Below, piece after piece: positions 1-8,770 of a stretch of DNA of 37,905 bases. The position numbers were made by a program, and so were the translations under genes. Origin of the DNA: a bacterium (GTDB taxonomy: Bacteria > Spirochaetota > Spirochaetia > Treponematales > Rectinemataceae); NCBI GenBank assembly GCA_021782015.1, contig JAJXVS010000003.1, positions 1 to 37,905 of the forward strand, in the 5' to 3' direction. Under the pieces are notes generated by a model, which was given only the letters and a program-made list of their open reading frames with translations, was not told the origin of the DNA and ran no database searches. How positions within the stretch are numbered: position 1 is the first letter of the stretch; every line of letters starts with the position of its first letter.

Positions 1-616
1 CGCATTCGGCCCGAACGAGCTTCGACACTCCTTCGCCTTCATTGCCCACGACGATGACGGTCTTGCCCGGGAGCTCGGCTTCGGGCAAGGGGTCGCCGTC
101 CATGGCGGCGGCATAGCTCCAGAAGCCCTCCTTCTTGAGACGGCGGAGGGCCTCGGCCAGGTTCGGCACCCAGGCCAAGGGCACATAGGCCGCGGCGCCG
201 GCCGAGGCTCGGACCGCGGCCTCCGAGAGGGGAGCCGCGCGGCGCTTGGGGCTGATCACGAGGTCGCAGCCGAAGACATCGGCCGAACGCAGGATGGCGC
301 CGAAGTTTTGCGGATCTTCGATGTGGTCGAGGATGAGGACGAGGGCCTCTGTCCTGTCCTCGGAAAGGAATTCGTCGAGGTCGGCCTCGGAGGGGTTCTT
401 GGAGCTGTCGGTTTCGAAGGCGACGCCTCGATTGTCAGGCGCCATTCGATCCAATTCTTCCTGGGAAACCCGGGAAATGGGCACGACCTGCTTCGCCGCC
501 ATCTCGAGGATGGCCTTGATCCGCGGGCCTGTACCCGAGATCAGGAGGCGGCCGTGGATGGCCTTGCCTGAACGGAAGAGTTCCTCGATCGCGTGAAAGC
601 CGGTGATGCGTCGCAT
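1..616 (-). CDS. rlmB: SpoU/TrmH-family rRNA 2'-O-methyltransferase, 3' end cut by window edge
   Basis: SAM-dependent methyltransferase of the SPOUT class, which 2'-O-methylates a guanosine of 23S rRNA in the RlmB subgroup. Reading leftward from the ATG at 616 the protein starts MRRITGFHAIEEL, the usual short substrate-binding N-terminus. It then has SpoU motif 1 (LDHIEDPQNFGAILRSA, about residues 100-116) and, near the window edge, motif 2 (VGNEGEGVSKLVR), whose knot binds SAM. About 205 codons are present with no stop; family members are about 240-270 residues, so roughly 40-60 are missing. It is divergent from the chemoreceptor at 766. The RlmB name rests on general resemblance; TrmH-type tRNA methylases share the same motifs, so the exact target is not proven. 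Confidence 0.88.
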   Translation of the reverse strand, partial: MRRITGFHAIEELFRSGKAIHGRLLISGTGPRIKAILEMAAKQVVPISRVSQEELDRMAPDNRGVAFETDSSKNPSEADLDEFLSEDRTEALVLILDHIEDPQNFGAILRSADVFGCDLVISPKRRAAPLSEAAVRASAGAAAYVPLAWVPNLAEALRRLKKEGFWSYAAAMDGDPLPEAELPGKTVIVVGNEGEGVSKLVRAEC

Positions 617-694
617 GGCGACGATAGTACGCGGGCCGGAGGAAGGATGTCCACACGCGGAGGGCGACGAGGCGACACGGGACGGCGAGGCGGC

Positions 695-723
695 TTCCTC
701 TCCCGAACGGGGTCATTTATAGT
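695..723 (+). promoter_or_regulatory. weak candidate promoter for the chemoreceptor
   Basis: A good -10-like hexamer TATAGT (718-723) lies 17 bp after a poor -35 (TTCCTC, 695-700), about 40 bp ahead of the chosen TTG start. Only the -10 is convincing, so this is a guess from spacing. Confidence 0.25.
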
Positions 724-765
724 GGGGGCGTCTTCTTGCAGTCTTCCGATGAAAAGGAGATCTCG

Positions 766-2520
766 TTGAAGAATCGATCGATGCGCACGCCCCTGCTCCT
801 GACGATGGGCTTGACGGCCCTTGTGCCTCTCTTTCTCGTCTGGGCCCTGACCCTGGTCCAGGTCGGCAGGATTTCCTCGGCCGCATCGCGCGAGAGCATG
901 GCGCTGGCCTATTCCGATCTCGATCACAGCCTCCGCGGCGTCCTCGACATGGCGACCGTCCAAAACGAGCTCATCGCGCGATCCGGTCTCCAGGGAGACG
1001 CCGCCCTTCGGGCCCTCGCGATCGCGAAAGAGGCAGTGCGGTACCGTATTCTTCATATCACAATTGGAAAGACCGGCTATGTGTATGTCCTGGATCCGAA
1101 GGGCCGCTACATCGTTTCCTACCAGGGGCAGCGCGACGGCGAGCTGATTTGGGACGCCAAGGACTCGAGCGGCCGTCTCTTCGTCCAGAGCATCATCGCC
1201 AAGGCGATGGCCCTCCAACCGGGCGGAATCGCCGAGGAGATCTATCCCTGGAAGAACGCCTCGGACGCGGCGCCAAGGATGAAGATCGCCCGTCTGGGTT
1301 ACTTCGAGCCCTGGGGCTGGATCGTCGGCGTCGGGTCCTACGAAGATGAATTCCTCGGCGCGACGATGAGGATCGGCGAAATAGGCGGGCAAAGCGATCT
1401 CATTCTCGGAATCTCGATTCTGATCGTGGCCGTCATCGTGGTCCTGATCGCCTTGCGTTTCGCCGGGCGCTTCACGAAACCGATGGCCATCTATTCCGCG
1501 GCCATGGGGCGAATCGCCGAAGGGGATCTCGTGACGGAGGTCGCCAGCGTGAAGGCAGTGGGCGCCGATCGGGGACTGGATGAGATAGGGCTGCTCGGCA
1601 CCTCCCTGGAGGTGGCGCGGGGCAATCTTCGCGCCGGGTTCATCGACATGGCGGCGAAAGCCAATGACCTCGGCTCGCATTCAACGCGGCTCGCCTCGAT
1701 CGCTTCGTCGCTGCGCGATTCGACGGAGACGACCATGGAGCGCATCGGCGCGTCGGCCACCGCGGTCGAGGAGCTGAGCTCCACGATGATCACCGTCGCC
1801 GCCGAAATGGAAGAGACCTCGACGAGCATCGCCTCGGTGGCGACGGCGGCCGAGGAAATGACGGCAACCATCGGGGAGATCGCGCGGAGCTCGGGTCAGG
1901 CACGCTCGATGACGATCGAGGCGGTCGAGGCCTCGCGCCTCGTCGACGAGAGCATGGGCCAGTTCGGCTCGGCCGCCTCGGCCATCGGCTCGATCACCGA
2001 TTCCATCAATGCCATTTCGTCCCAGACGAACCTCCTGGCGCTCAACGCCACGATCGAGGCCGCGAGGGCGGGACAGGCGGGAAAGGGTTTCGCCGTGGTC
2101 GCCAACGAGATCAAGGCTCTGGCGCGGCAGACCGCGACCGCGACGGAGGATATCAAGGCCAGGATCGGGGGAATGCAGGATTCCACCTCGGATGTATCCA
2201 AATCCATCAAGGGCATTTCGAAGTCGATCGGCGCCCTTGAGACGATCGTTACCGGGATCGCGGCCTCGATCGAGCAACAATCGGCGGTCACGAGGTCCAT
2301 AGCGGAAAACATGTCGCAATCGTCCAAGGTGATAGCCGAGACCAGCGGCAACATCGCCCAGGCCTCGGGCGCGGCGGGCTCGATAGCCAGAGACATTGCG
2401 AAGGTGGATGGAACCGCCAAGGAGATCGCGAAGGTGAGCCTGGGACTTTCGGAAGACTCCAAAGGTCTCGAAACAATCGCCGAAGAGTTGTTGGGCACCA
2501 TCGGACGGTATAAAATCTAG
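766..2520 (+). CDS. methyl-accepting chemotaxis protein with Cache sensor
   Basis: Transmembrane chemoreceptor that would signal through CheW/CheA to the flagellar motor. Domains in order: TM1 (about residues 8-30), an extracytoplasmic Cache-type sensor (about 35-195, with the typical [13 protein letters not shown] strand-turn and a [13 protein letters not shown] ending), TM2 (about 212-233), HAMP (about 234-285, including a GDLVTEV turn) and a cytoplasmic coiled coil. The coiled coil carries the conserved hairpin tip [19 protein letters not shown] followed by [13 protein letters not shown] chose the TTG at 766 because AAAGGAG sits 6 bp upstream; an in-frame TTG at 736 lacks such a site and an ATG at 781 would cut into the N-terminus. 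Length about 584 residues, normal for the class. It is followed 31 bp later by a receiver-PocR-PAS gene on the same strand, which suggests a shared sensory role. The ligand is unknown; small carboxylic acids are common for this sensor type. Confidence 0.93.
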   Translation: MKNRSMRTPLLLTMGLTALVPLFLVWALTLVQVGRISSAASRESMALAYSDLDHSLRGVLDMATVQNELIARSGLQGDAALRALAIAKEAVRYRILHITIGKTGYVYVLDPKGRYIVSYQGQRDGELIWDAKDSSGRLFVQSIIAKAMALQPGGIAEEIYPWKNASDAAPRMKIARLGYFEPWGWIVGVGSYEDEFLGATMRIGEIGGQSDLILGISILIVAVIVVLIALRFAGRFTKPMAIYSAAMGRIAEGDLVTEVASVKAVGADRGLDEIGLLGTSLEVARGNLRAGFIDMAAKANDLGSHSTRLASIASSLRDSTETTMERIGASATAVEELSSTMITVAAEMEETSTSIASVATAAEEMTATIGEIARSSGQARSMTIEAVEASRLVDESMGQFGSAASAIGSITDSINAISSQTNLLALNATIEAARAGQAGKGFAVVANEIKALARQTATATEDIKARIGGMQDSTSDVSKSIKGISKSIGALETIVTGIAASIEQQSAVTRSIAENMSQSSKVIAETSGNIAQASGAAGSIARDIAKVDGTAKEIAKVSLGLSEDSKGLETIAEELLGTIGRYKI

Positions 2521-2551
2521 CCTGAAATACTTACATGTAAACGGAGAAGCC

Positions 2552-4039
2552 ATGACAGATGCCGAAGGTAAGACGATTCTCCTCGTCGAAGACGAAATCC
2601 TGATCGCCATGATGGAAAAGCGGCAGCTCGAGCAGGAGGGCTATCGAGTCCTCCACGTCAACAGCGGCGAAAAAGCCGTCGAGCTGGTTCGGGCGGGCAA
2701 GGAAGTCATCGACATAGTACTTATGGACATTAACCTCGGCCCCGGCATCGACGGCACGGAGGCTGCGGCAGAAATCCTCAAGAGCAAGGACATGCCTCTG
2801 GTCTTTCTTTCCTCCCATACCGAGCGGGAAATCGTCCGGAAGACTGAGGAAATAACCAATTATGGCTATGTCGTCAAGAATTCGGGCATCACCGTCCTCG
2901 ACGCCTCCATCAAGATGGCCTTCAAGCTTTTCCTGGCACGACAGAACATCCAGACCCAGCGCATGGACATCGAGGCGGCCTACGAGGAGATGCAGGTCGC
3001 GAACGAGGAATTGATCGCCTCGGAAGAGCGCCTGATCCGAAGCGAATCATCGGTCCGGAACAGGCTCAAGGCGATCATGGAACCTGATGGGGACCTCGGC
3101 GATCTGGAACTTTCGGACATCATCGATACCGACATCCTCCAATCCCTCCTCGAGGATTTCCACAGGCTCACGGGTATACTCGGGGCCATTCTCGACGTGT
3201 CGGGCAAGGTGCTGGTCGCCGTGGGATGGCAGGATATCTGCACGAAGTTCCACCGCTGCAATCCGGACTCCCTCAAGAACTGCCTCGAAAGCGACACCCT
3301 GCTCACCAAGGGTGTGCGGCCCAAGACCTTCAAGACCTACCGCTGCAAGAACAACATGTGGGATATGGTCACACCCCTCATCATCGGCGGGCGGCACATG
3401 GGAAATGTCTTCATAGGTCAGTTCATCTACGACGACGAGGAACCCGATATCGAAATGTTCCGCGCCCAGGCCCGGCGCTACGGCTTCGAGGAGGAAGCCT
3501 ATCTCGCCGCCCTCCATCGTGTTCCCCGTTTCAGCAAGGAGACCGTGGACGCGGGTATGCGCTTCTATGCGCGGCTCTCGGAAATCATTTCGTCCATGAG
3601 TTATGGGGCCATTCAGCGATCGCGAATGCTCGCCGCGGGCGATCGGACCCAGGAGGCCCTCCTTATGACGACGGAGCGCCTCCGCCTGGCGACGGAGATG
3701 GCGGGCATCGCCGTGTGGGAATACGATTTCAACTCGAACAGCATGACTCGATCCGACAATCACGACGCCCTCTATGGACTCGCCCCCCAACCCCATTGGG
3801 ACATCGGCACCTTCCTCGCCGCCACCTATCCGGACGATCGTAAATTGTCCAACTATTACATTGAGAAATCCGTCGCGCCGGGCGGCCCCGATCGCTACGA
3901 ATTCGACTTCCGCGTCGTCTTCCCTGATGCTTCGATTCGCTGGCTTAACGTCAAGGGGCAGGTAATCCGGCGCGACGATGAGGGCCGGGGCGTCATCGTG
4001 CGCGGTTGCCTCATCGACATCACCGAATGGAAGGCCTGA
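2552..4039 (+). CDS. receiver-PocR-PAS signalling protein without kinase or DNA-binding output
   Basis: Cytoplasmic signalling protein of 495 residues. Residues 6-130 are a CheY-like receiver (acidic pair in LVEDE, phosphoacceptor Asp59 in VLMDINLG, Lys109 in YVVKNSG). A coiled-coil linker follows (about 135-180). Residues about 188-355 are a PocR ligand-binding domain (LLEDFHRLTGILGAILD, with Cys residues in CTKFHRC, NCLESD and YRCKNN). Residues about 370-495 are a PAS/PAC fold ending VIVRGCLIDITEWKA. Related proteins usually continue into a histidine kinase or GGDEF domain; here the reading frame stops straight after PAC. GGAG (2543-2546) precedes the ATG, and the palindrome TTACATGTAA (2531-2540) lies in the 31-bp gap after the chemoreceptor. 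Its stop overlaps the hydrolase start (TGATG). It may work as an adaptor acting on another protein. Domain calls are firm; role is inference. Confidence 0.88.
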   Translation: MTDAEGKTILLVEDEILIAMMEKRQLEQEGYRVLHVNSGEKAVELVRAGKEVIDIVLMDINLGPGIDGTEAAAEILKSKDMPLVFLSSHTEREIVRKTEEITNYGYVVKNSGITVLDASIKMAFKLFLARQNIQTQRMDIEAAYEEMQVANEELIASEERLIRSESSVRNRLKAIMEPDGDLGDLELSDIIDTDILQSLLEDFHRLTGILGAILDVSGKVLVAVGWQDICTKFHRCNPDSLKNCLESDTLLTKGVRPKTFKTYRCKNNMWDMVTPLIIGGRHMGNVFIGQFIYDDEEPDIEMFRAQARRYGFEEEAYLAALHRVPRFSKETVDAGMRFYARLSEIISSMSYGAIQRSRMLAAGDRTQEALLMTTERLRLATEMAGIAVWEYDFNSNSMTRSDNHDALYGLAPQPHWDIGTFLAATYPDDRKLSNYYIEKSVAPGGPDRYEFDFRVVFPDASIRWLNVKGQVIRRDDEGRGVIVRGCLIDITEWKA

Positions 4040-4938
4040 TGGACGTGGCCGCCCAACCCGGTGGCGGCTTGAGCCCCCGAGCCCTGATCGCATTTCTGCG
4101 ACTCTTCAACGCGAAGGCCTCCTTTTCGCGGCAACTTCGCAGGCCCTCGCGAAAACCCTTTTCAATGCATGGGAGGGGCCGCGCTCCTGGCTTCCGCATG
4201 ACGAGGGAAACAGTCGAGGGCTTCGATGTCCTGAGCGTCGAACCCAAAGGAAGCTGGAGCCGGCGCGTCGTCTTCTACCACGGCGGGGCCTACGTTCTGG
4301 GGCCGAGCTTTCTCCACCGCCTCGCCATCGAGAGCCTTGTCGCACAGGGCCTGGCCCTCAGCCTCGTGGACTACCCCAAGGCGCCCGAACACAACTGCGA
4401 CAGCACCCTCCGCGTCGCCCGGCTCGCCTATGAGGAAATCGCCCGCACCAATCCGGACGTCGAACTCGCCCTTCTCGGCGATTCCGCCGGCGGGGGCCTC
4501 GCCCTCGCGACCCTCCAGGCACTCCGCGACGAAGCCTTCGCGCCCCTGCCTCGGGCGACCGCCCTCCTCTCGCCCTGGGTCGACCTCTCGATGAGCAACC
4601 CGGCCATTGCAGACTTCGAGGGCCGCGATCCCCTCCTCTCCCTCGAAGGACTCCGCTTTGCAGCTGAAATCTACGCTGCGGGAAGGGAGCTCCGTACCCC
4701 CGGCATCTCGCCTCTTTACGGAGATCTTTCCCAATTGGGAGAGGTCGCCCTCTACTTCGGCACCGAGGAGCTTCTCAACCCCGACTGCGCCCTCCTCGCT
4801 CGGCGCCTCGCCGAGTCGCCGGGCACCCGGCCAGCGATCCATATCGGCGAAGGCATGATCCACGATTGGCCCCTCATTCCTCTGGCTGCGGGCAAGAAGG
4901 CACTCCGGGAGATCGGCGAGTTCCTCGCGTCGAAGTAA
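4039..4938 (+). CDS. alpha/beta hydrolase, HSL-type esterase
   Basis: Predicted carboxylesterase/lipase of the hormone-sensitive-lipase group (alpha/beta hydrolase-3 fold), 299 residues, cytoplasmic, no signal peptide. The oxyanion-hole motif HGGAY is at residues 81-85, the nucleophile elbow GDSAGGG puts Ser149 in place, Asp249 (GTEELLNPD) and His275 (GMIHDWP) complete a plausible triad. DYPKAPEH (111-118) is the typical HSL-family segment that ends in a proline-rich turn before the helix. The ATG at 4039 overlaps the stop of the PocR gene (TGATG), so translation is likely coupled and I prefer it to an in-frame ATG at 4006 inside the upstream gene. The natural substrate cannot be read from sequence. 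Confidence 0.9.
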   Translation: MDVAAQPGGGLSPRALIAFLRLFNAKASFSRQLRRPSRKPFSMHGRGRAPGFRMTRETVEGFDVLSVEPKGSWSRRVVFYHGGAYVLGPSFLHRLAIESLVAQGLALSLVDYPKAPEHNCDSTLRVARLAYEEIARTNPDVELALLGDSAGGGLALATLQALRDEAFAPLPRATALLSPWVDLSMSNPAIADFEGRDPLLSLEGLRFAAEIYAAGRELRTPGISPLYGDLSQLGEVALYFGTEELLNPDCALLARRLAESPGTRPAIHIGEGMIHDWPLIPLAAGKKALREIGEFLASK

Positions 4939-5319
4939 CCGGCCCTTTCACACTATCCTCTTGCTGTGATTCCCGTTCTCAAAGATACCGGACAGGCGCC
5001 GCCCGGAAAAGCGTGCCAAATTGTGAACGTGTACCCGGGCCTGGCGACGCGCAAGATGAAGGAGGTGGGACGCTCGATTCGCACCACGATGCCGGAGATC
5101 TTTTAGGCGAGCCAATGGACCTGCAGCCCGGCCGGCCTCCCCATGACTCGGGGCACGATCATCGAAGCCGTCATCATGCCGACGAAGACCGGGCCGGCCA
5201 TCGGAGTACAGCGGATTTTCCCCACTCACCGGTGAAACCTCGGGGATCGCTCCGCTCCCATGGCAGGGTGGAATCGGCCTTGGAGCTGCTTTATGCACAG
5301 CCCCGTTCCTCCCTCGCCG
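4939..5319. other. 381-bp gap with a transporter remnant and no clear gene
   Basis: The hydrolase and the WYL gene converge here. A GTG-started open frame of 46 codons (4966-5106, rightward) exists, but it has no ribosome-binding site and I recognise no family in it. The only clear content is the MFS remnant listed separately at 5103-5204. I see no convincing terminator for either converging gene. Confidence 0.5.
5103..5204 (-). pseudogene. remnant of an MFS transporter gene
   Basis: Read leftward, 33 codons ending in TAA give a segment with VFVGMMTAS and IVPRVMGR. This aligns closely with VFVGMMIAS and IVPRVIGR in the intact exporter encoded at 9051-10346. At DNA level 5136-5201 matches 9453-9518 almost base for base, including a run of about 20 identical bases centred near 5184 and 9502. 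After this the frame runs into unrelated codons and stops, and I found no flanking transporter sequence. It is best explained as the leftover of a second copy of the transporter, or of a recombination between copies. Confidence 0.65.
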
Positions 5320-6261
5320 TCAATAGAGCCGCGCCATCGCTCGCGTGAAATCGCGCATTTCCCCGAGTATTTCCCCGTCGCCGAGGACCCGAACGCCTTC
5401 GCCGAATCGGAGCATGAACCGCGTGAACTCGACCGGATTGTGGACCTTAAGTGTTATAACAATCGATCCATCCGGCTGCTTCTCCTCTCTCTGATCGAGA
5501 CGGAGCTTGTTGCGTTCGAAATAGGGTGCGATGCCCGGCAACGCCTCGAAGCGGGCCTCCGCTATCCTTCCCTCGTCGTGTCTGATCATTTTGCCCCAGG
5601 CGCTCCGGCAATAATTGCCGAGTTCCAGGATCGCGGAGGCGGCGAGGGGCGGCCCGTCTTCCTTCCTGAAGTCGGAGATTTTCGAAGTGGCAAGGCAGAC
5701 GAGGTGGTCATGTTCCTCGTCCCAGGCGACAAGGTAGATCTGCACCGGGTCGAGATAGAGACGAATGGGCACGCAACGGTGGCGCTTTAAGCTGTCTTCC
5801 GAGGGATAATCGAAGGAGATCCAGGTGCCTCGAACGAGGGATTCGAAGAGATCGTGGAGCAGGGGGTCGGGGGCGTTTCCGCGGGAGACGTCGATGAAGG
5901 CCCGGACCTTTTCGAGGACCCGCGCGGGGACCCCATGGTTCTTGTCGAGGAGTCCGCCCAGGGGAGTGCTCGCGATGGCCGCCGCCGCGCGCTCATCGTA
6001 GGAACCGCCGATGATCTCGACGAGCTCGGTGCTTCGGGCGAGGCTATAGCGACCGCCCGCCTGCCGGATGAGGGGTTCCCCATCCGGCGAGGCGCGATTG
6101 ATGTCCTTTACATATCGATAGACTGTCCGCTCATCGCATTCCAGCAAACCCGCGATGTCGGATCGGCTCATTCCCTTCGTCCCGAGGGCCAGGAGGAGTT
6201 CGAAGGTCCTCGCGACCTTTTCGCTGCCCCTCGACGACTCGTCCCTTTCGGCCTTGTTCAC
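5320..6261 (-). CDS. WYL-domain transcriptional regulator
   Basis: DNA-binding regulator of 313 residues. The N-terminal winged helix (about residues 15-75) has the helix-turn-helix MSRSDIAGLLECDERTVYRY. The middle and C-terminal part (about 120-310) is a WYL-type ligand-sensing region with PIRLYLDPVQIYLVAWDEE, where the usual W-Y-L triplet is replaced by I-Y-L, followed by the WCX-like C-terminal extension. The start is GTG at 6261; a purine-rich ribosome-binding site (GAGAGGGGGA) overlaps the stop codon of the upstream AAA+ gene, 13 bp away, so the two are surely one operon. WYL regulators often control defence genes or sense nucleic acids; here the obvious target is its own operon with the AAA+ ATPase. 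The ligand is unknown. Confidence 0.88.
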   Translation of the reverse strand: MNKAERDESSRGSEKVARTFELLLALGTKGMSRSDIAGLLECDERTVYRYVKDINRASPDGEPLIRQAGGRYSLARSTELVEIIGGSYDERAAAAIASTPLGGLLDKNHGVPARVLEKVRAFIDVSRGNAPDPLLHDLFESLVRGTWISFDYPSEDSLKRHRCVPIRLYLDPVQIYLVAWDEEHDHLVCLATSKISDFRKEDGPPLAASAILELGNYCRSAWGKMIRHDEGRIAEARFEALPGIAPYFERNKLRLDQREEKQPDGSIVITLKVHNPVEFTRFMLRFGEGVRVLGDGEILGEMRDFTRAMARLY

Positions 6262-6274
6262 ATCGGTCCCCCTC

Positions 6275-8524
6275 TCAGCGAAAACCGATGCTGCGTTCGC
6301 TGCGCTTCAAGGCGCATTCCCGGCCGAGTTCATTAAGGAGGCCGTTCCAATCGCTGCCGGTTCCCGCGAACTCGAGGCGATCGGCGACAGCCGCCACATC
6401 GCCGGGGCTGAGGAGCCCGACGAAGGGCGCAAGGGCGTCCTTCGCATCGGCAGGCTGCAGTATTGTCGGGAAAAGACCGGAGAGCAAGCGCGCGATGCCT
6501 TCCGCCCCGAGAGGCTTGAATTCCACTTTGAGTTGGAAGCGTCGGAGCGAGGCCGCGTCCAATGTCGAGACGAGATTTGTGCAGCAGACGAGGACGCCCC
6601 GGTACGCTTCCATCTGCGTCAGGAATTCGTTGACCGCGGTTACCTCCCAGGACTTCTCCGCCCGCGAACGTTCCCGGAGGAAGCTATCGGCCTCGTCCAC
6701 GAGGAGGAGGCCGTCCTCGCGTTCGGCCTCGCGGAAGGCCGCGGCGATCGCCTTCTCCGTTCCGCCGACGAACATGCTGAGAAGGTCTGAGGCCCGCCGC
6801 ACTACGAGTAGCAGGCCCGTCTCCGCGGCCAGATGTCGTGCGAGTTCGGTCTTGCCGGTGCCCGGCGCTCCCCAGAAGAGAAGGCGGAGCCCGCGGCGAT
6901 CGGGGCCATCGCGCCGGAGCGTCCAGTTCTTCAGGGCTGTAAAGATATGTTCACGTTCCATGTCGAGATTGAGCACGCCCGGATCGTAGGCTCGCGCAGG
7001 CGGATTCGACGGCCGAGACAGCGCGCCTTCGACAAGCCTCGTCTGGCTTTCGAGCGAAGAGCGAATCAGGGTTTCCGTTCCGGTGTCGTTCCCCTGCGCT
7101 CGCAGGGAATCCAGAAGTGCAAGGGCGCTGCCGATGCCCGCCGCGTTCGTCTCGTATTCCTCGGAAAGACGCCGCAGGATCGAAGGGTTCAATTCAGCCT
7201 TTAATTTCGGATCGCGTCCCGCGAGGGCTGCCGCCCAGAGGCGCCTGCGATCGAGGGGGGTAAAGCGCTCGAAGGCCAGGGCGAAGGAGAATCGCCGCTT
7301 GATGGAATCGTCCATGAGTTCGGTCCAATTGACGATCCAGATGATGGTTCGCGTGGGGGTCTCGAGAAAACCGTTGATCCAGGACTTGCTCACGACGGTG
7401 GGGGATGTGAAGATCGACCGCCCGACGCTGAGAAGACTATCCGCCTCATCGACGACGAGAATCTGACGCAACGGATCGAGAGAGGCGACGGACATGGAGA
7501 GGGCCGCCTGCCGATCCTTCACGGCGCCAGAAAGCCCTTGGCCGAGGAACCAGGCTTCTTTGCCCGTCACCGCGGCGAGGCTCTTCGCGAATTCCGTCTT
7601 GCCCGTACCCGGTTCGCCATGGAGGAGAATATTGAGGGGGCGGCCGGAAGCGACGAGGTCCCGCGCGATGGCGACAGCCAAAGGCGGAAGCGAAAAATCG
7701 TCGAGGGCGAAGTCGGCTCTCCCACCGGGCATGCAGAGCCTTTCGTGCGAGAGTGATCCGATGAAGCCGGCAAGGCCATCGACGAGCATCGGGGCGAATT
7801 GGACGGAGGCGAGAGCCTCGTCGTCGTCGCGGGAAAGAAGTCCGCTCTTGATAAGACTCCCCGAGGCGGAGAGGGCTCTGATGACATCGGACTCCGCAAT
7901 GCCGCAGCAGGCGGCTACGAAGCGGGGTTTCATCTGGATGAGCATCTTGTCGAAGAGACTCTCCAACTCGTCGCACTGCTTGACTGCAAAGTAGAAGAGC
8001 AGGACCGAGGAGTCCTCGAACGTAAGATTGAAGATGCGTGCAAGTTCAACGACCCGGGTTGCGAGCTGCCCGGAGGGGCGCACAGGCTCCCGGTCCTCGA
8101 GCAAACTGGCGGCAAGGGAGCGCGCGATCACGTGCTCGACGACCCGCGCGACATCATCGGCGGGAAGGCGGCCGGCAAGCTGCCCTATGGCGCAGGTTAT
8201 TTCGTCCTTCGACCAGGGAGAGGGAAGTTCATCCTCGTCGATGGGTTTGCCGCCTTGAAGCGCGAACTCGCGGAGTCGCGCGATAAGTTCCACCCTCTCT
8301 TCGGTTTCGAGCACCGTGACGAGGAACTCGGCTTTTTCGTCACAGTACCTCACCCGCGTAAGAATTCTGGCGGCGTATGCCTTAAGCAGCGAGAGAAGGC
8401 CATCGGCCGAGGTCCCGTTGGGATCGATCAGGAATTTCGCGTCGGCGTCGAGCGAATTCCTTGAAGTGTGTCTGAATCGTGCCATGTGGCAAAGATAAGA
8501 TGGGGGACTGACGATTGTTGTCAT
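6275..8524 (-). CDS. tandem AAA+ ATPase, partner of the WYL regulator
   Basis: Large ATPase of 749 residues with two complete AAA+ modules. Module 1: Walker A GEPGTGKT (303-310), Walker B LVVDEADSLL (356-365), then RRFSFALAFE. Module 2: Walker A GAPGTGKT (552-559), Walker B LLVDEADSFL (607-616), then RRFQLKVEFKP. Both keep the lysine and the acidic pair, so both should bind and probably hydrolyse ATP. The first 260 residues are helical with no family I recognise. No protease, nuclease or membrane segment is visible. The ATG at 8524 has GGAGGT 5 bp upstream. It overlaps nothing upstream and is followed 13 bp later by the WYL gene. The second module resembles classic SpoVK/FtsH/Cdc48-like AAA cores, pointing to a remodelling role; substrate unknown. 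Confidence 0.85.
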   Translation of the reverse strand: MTTIVSPPSYLCHMARFRHTSRNSLDADAKFLIDPNGTSADGLLSLLKAYAARILTRVRYCDEKAEFLVTVLETEERVELIARLREFALQGGKPIDEDELPSPWSKDEITCAIGQLAGRLPADDVARVVEHVIARSLAASLLEDREPVRPSGQLATRVVELARIFNLTFEDSSVLLFYFAVKQCDELESLFDKMLIQMKPRFVAACCGIAESDVIRALSASGSLIKSGLLSRDDDEALASVQFAPMLVDGLAGFIGSLSHERLCMPGGRADFALDDFSLPPLAVAIARDLVASGRPLNILLHGEPGTGKTEFAKSLAAVTGKEAWFLGQGLSGAVKDRQAALSMSVASLDPLRQILVVDEADSLLSVGRSIFTSPTVVSKSWINGFLETPTRTIIWIVNWTELMDDSIKRRFSFALAFERFTPLDRRRLWAAALAGRDPKLKAELNPSILRRLSEEYETNAAGIGSALALLDSLRAQGNDTGTETLIRSSLESQTRLVEGALSRPSNPPARAYDPGVLNLDMEREHIFTALKNWTLRRDGPDRRGLRLLFWGAPGTGKTELARHLAAETGLLLVVRRASDLLSMFVGGTEKAIAAAFREAEREDGLLLVDEADSFLRERSRAEKSWEVTAVNEFLTQMEAYRGVLVCCTNLVSTLDAASLRRFQLKVEFKPLGAEGIARLLSGLFPTILQPADAKDALAPFVGLLSPGDVAAVADRLEFAGTGSDWNGLLNELGRECALKRSERSIGFR

Positions 8525-8576
8525 CCGGCACCTCCAAACCGCCTGTCGATGCCAGCTGCGGCTTACTTGTCAGCTA

Positions 8577-8770
8577 GGAGGCTGTCGGACTTAGTATTTT
8601 CGCGGAGAGCGAGAGAGCCTTGAGACCAAAATTGGTGAGGATTGAGGCCCATACTTCCTGTATGGGCCGATTGACGAGCCAATTTTGGGCCGAGGATGGC
8701 CGCTCTCCGCGAAAAAGCGCTCAAATAAATGTTTCTTTTGTGTTGCGCGGTAATAAGTCCGACAGCCTCC
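8577..8770. repeat. 194-bp nested inverted-repeat element (MITE-like)
   Basis: Outer arms are a perfect 17-bp inverted repeat, GGAGGCTGTCGGACTTA at 8577-8593 and its reverse complement at 8754-8770. Inside are further perfect pairs: 8597-8611 with 8701-8715 (TTTTCGCGGAGAGCG, 15 bp), 8626-8635 with 8679-8688 (CCAAAATTGG), and a central hairpin 8646-8654 with 8660-8668 (GGCCCATAC, 5-base loop). As RNA or single-stranded DNA it would fold into one long, multi-step hairpin. It has no transposase gene. Short open frames across it are symmetric by-products of the palindrome. It lies 50 bp upstream of the AAA+ gene start. Confidence 0.85.

Noticed and set aside
541-1680. Open frame of 379 codons on the - strand opposite the chemoreceptor
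   Set aside because: Overlaps the methylase start and the chemoreceptor; composition is that of antisense to GC-rich coding DNA.
4966-5106. 46-codon frame that faintly resembles a FeoA-like start
   Set aside because: Too short, no ribosome-binding site, and resemblance is limited to a few residues.
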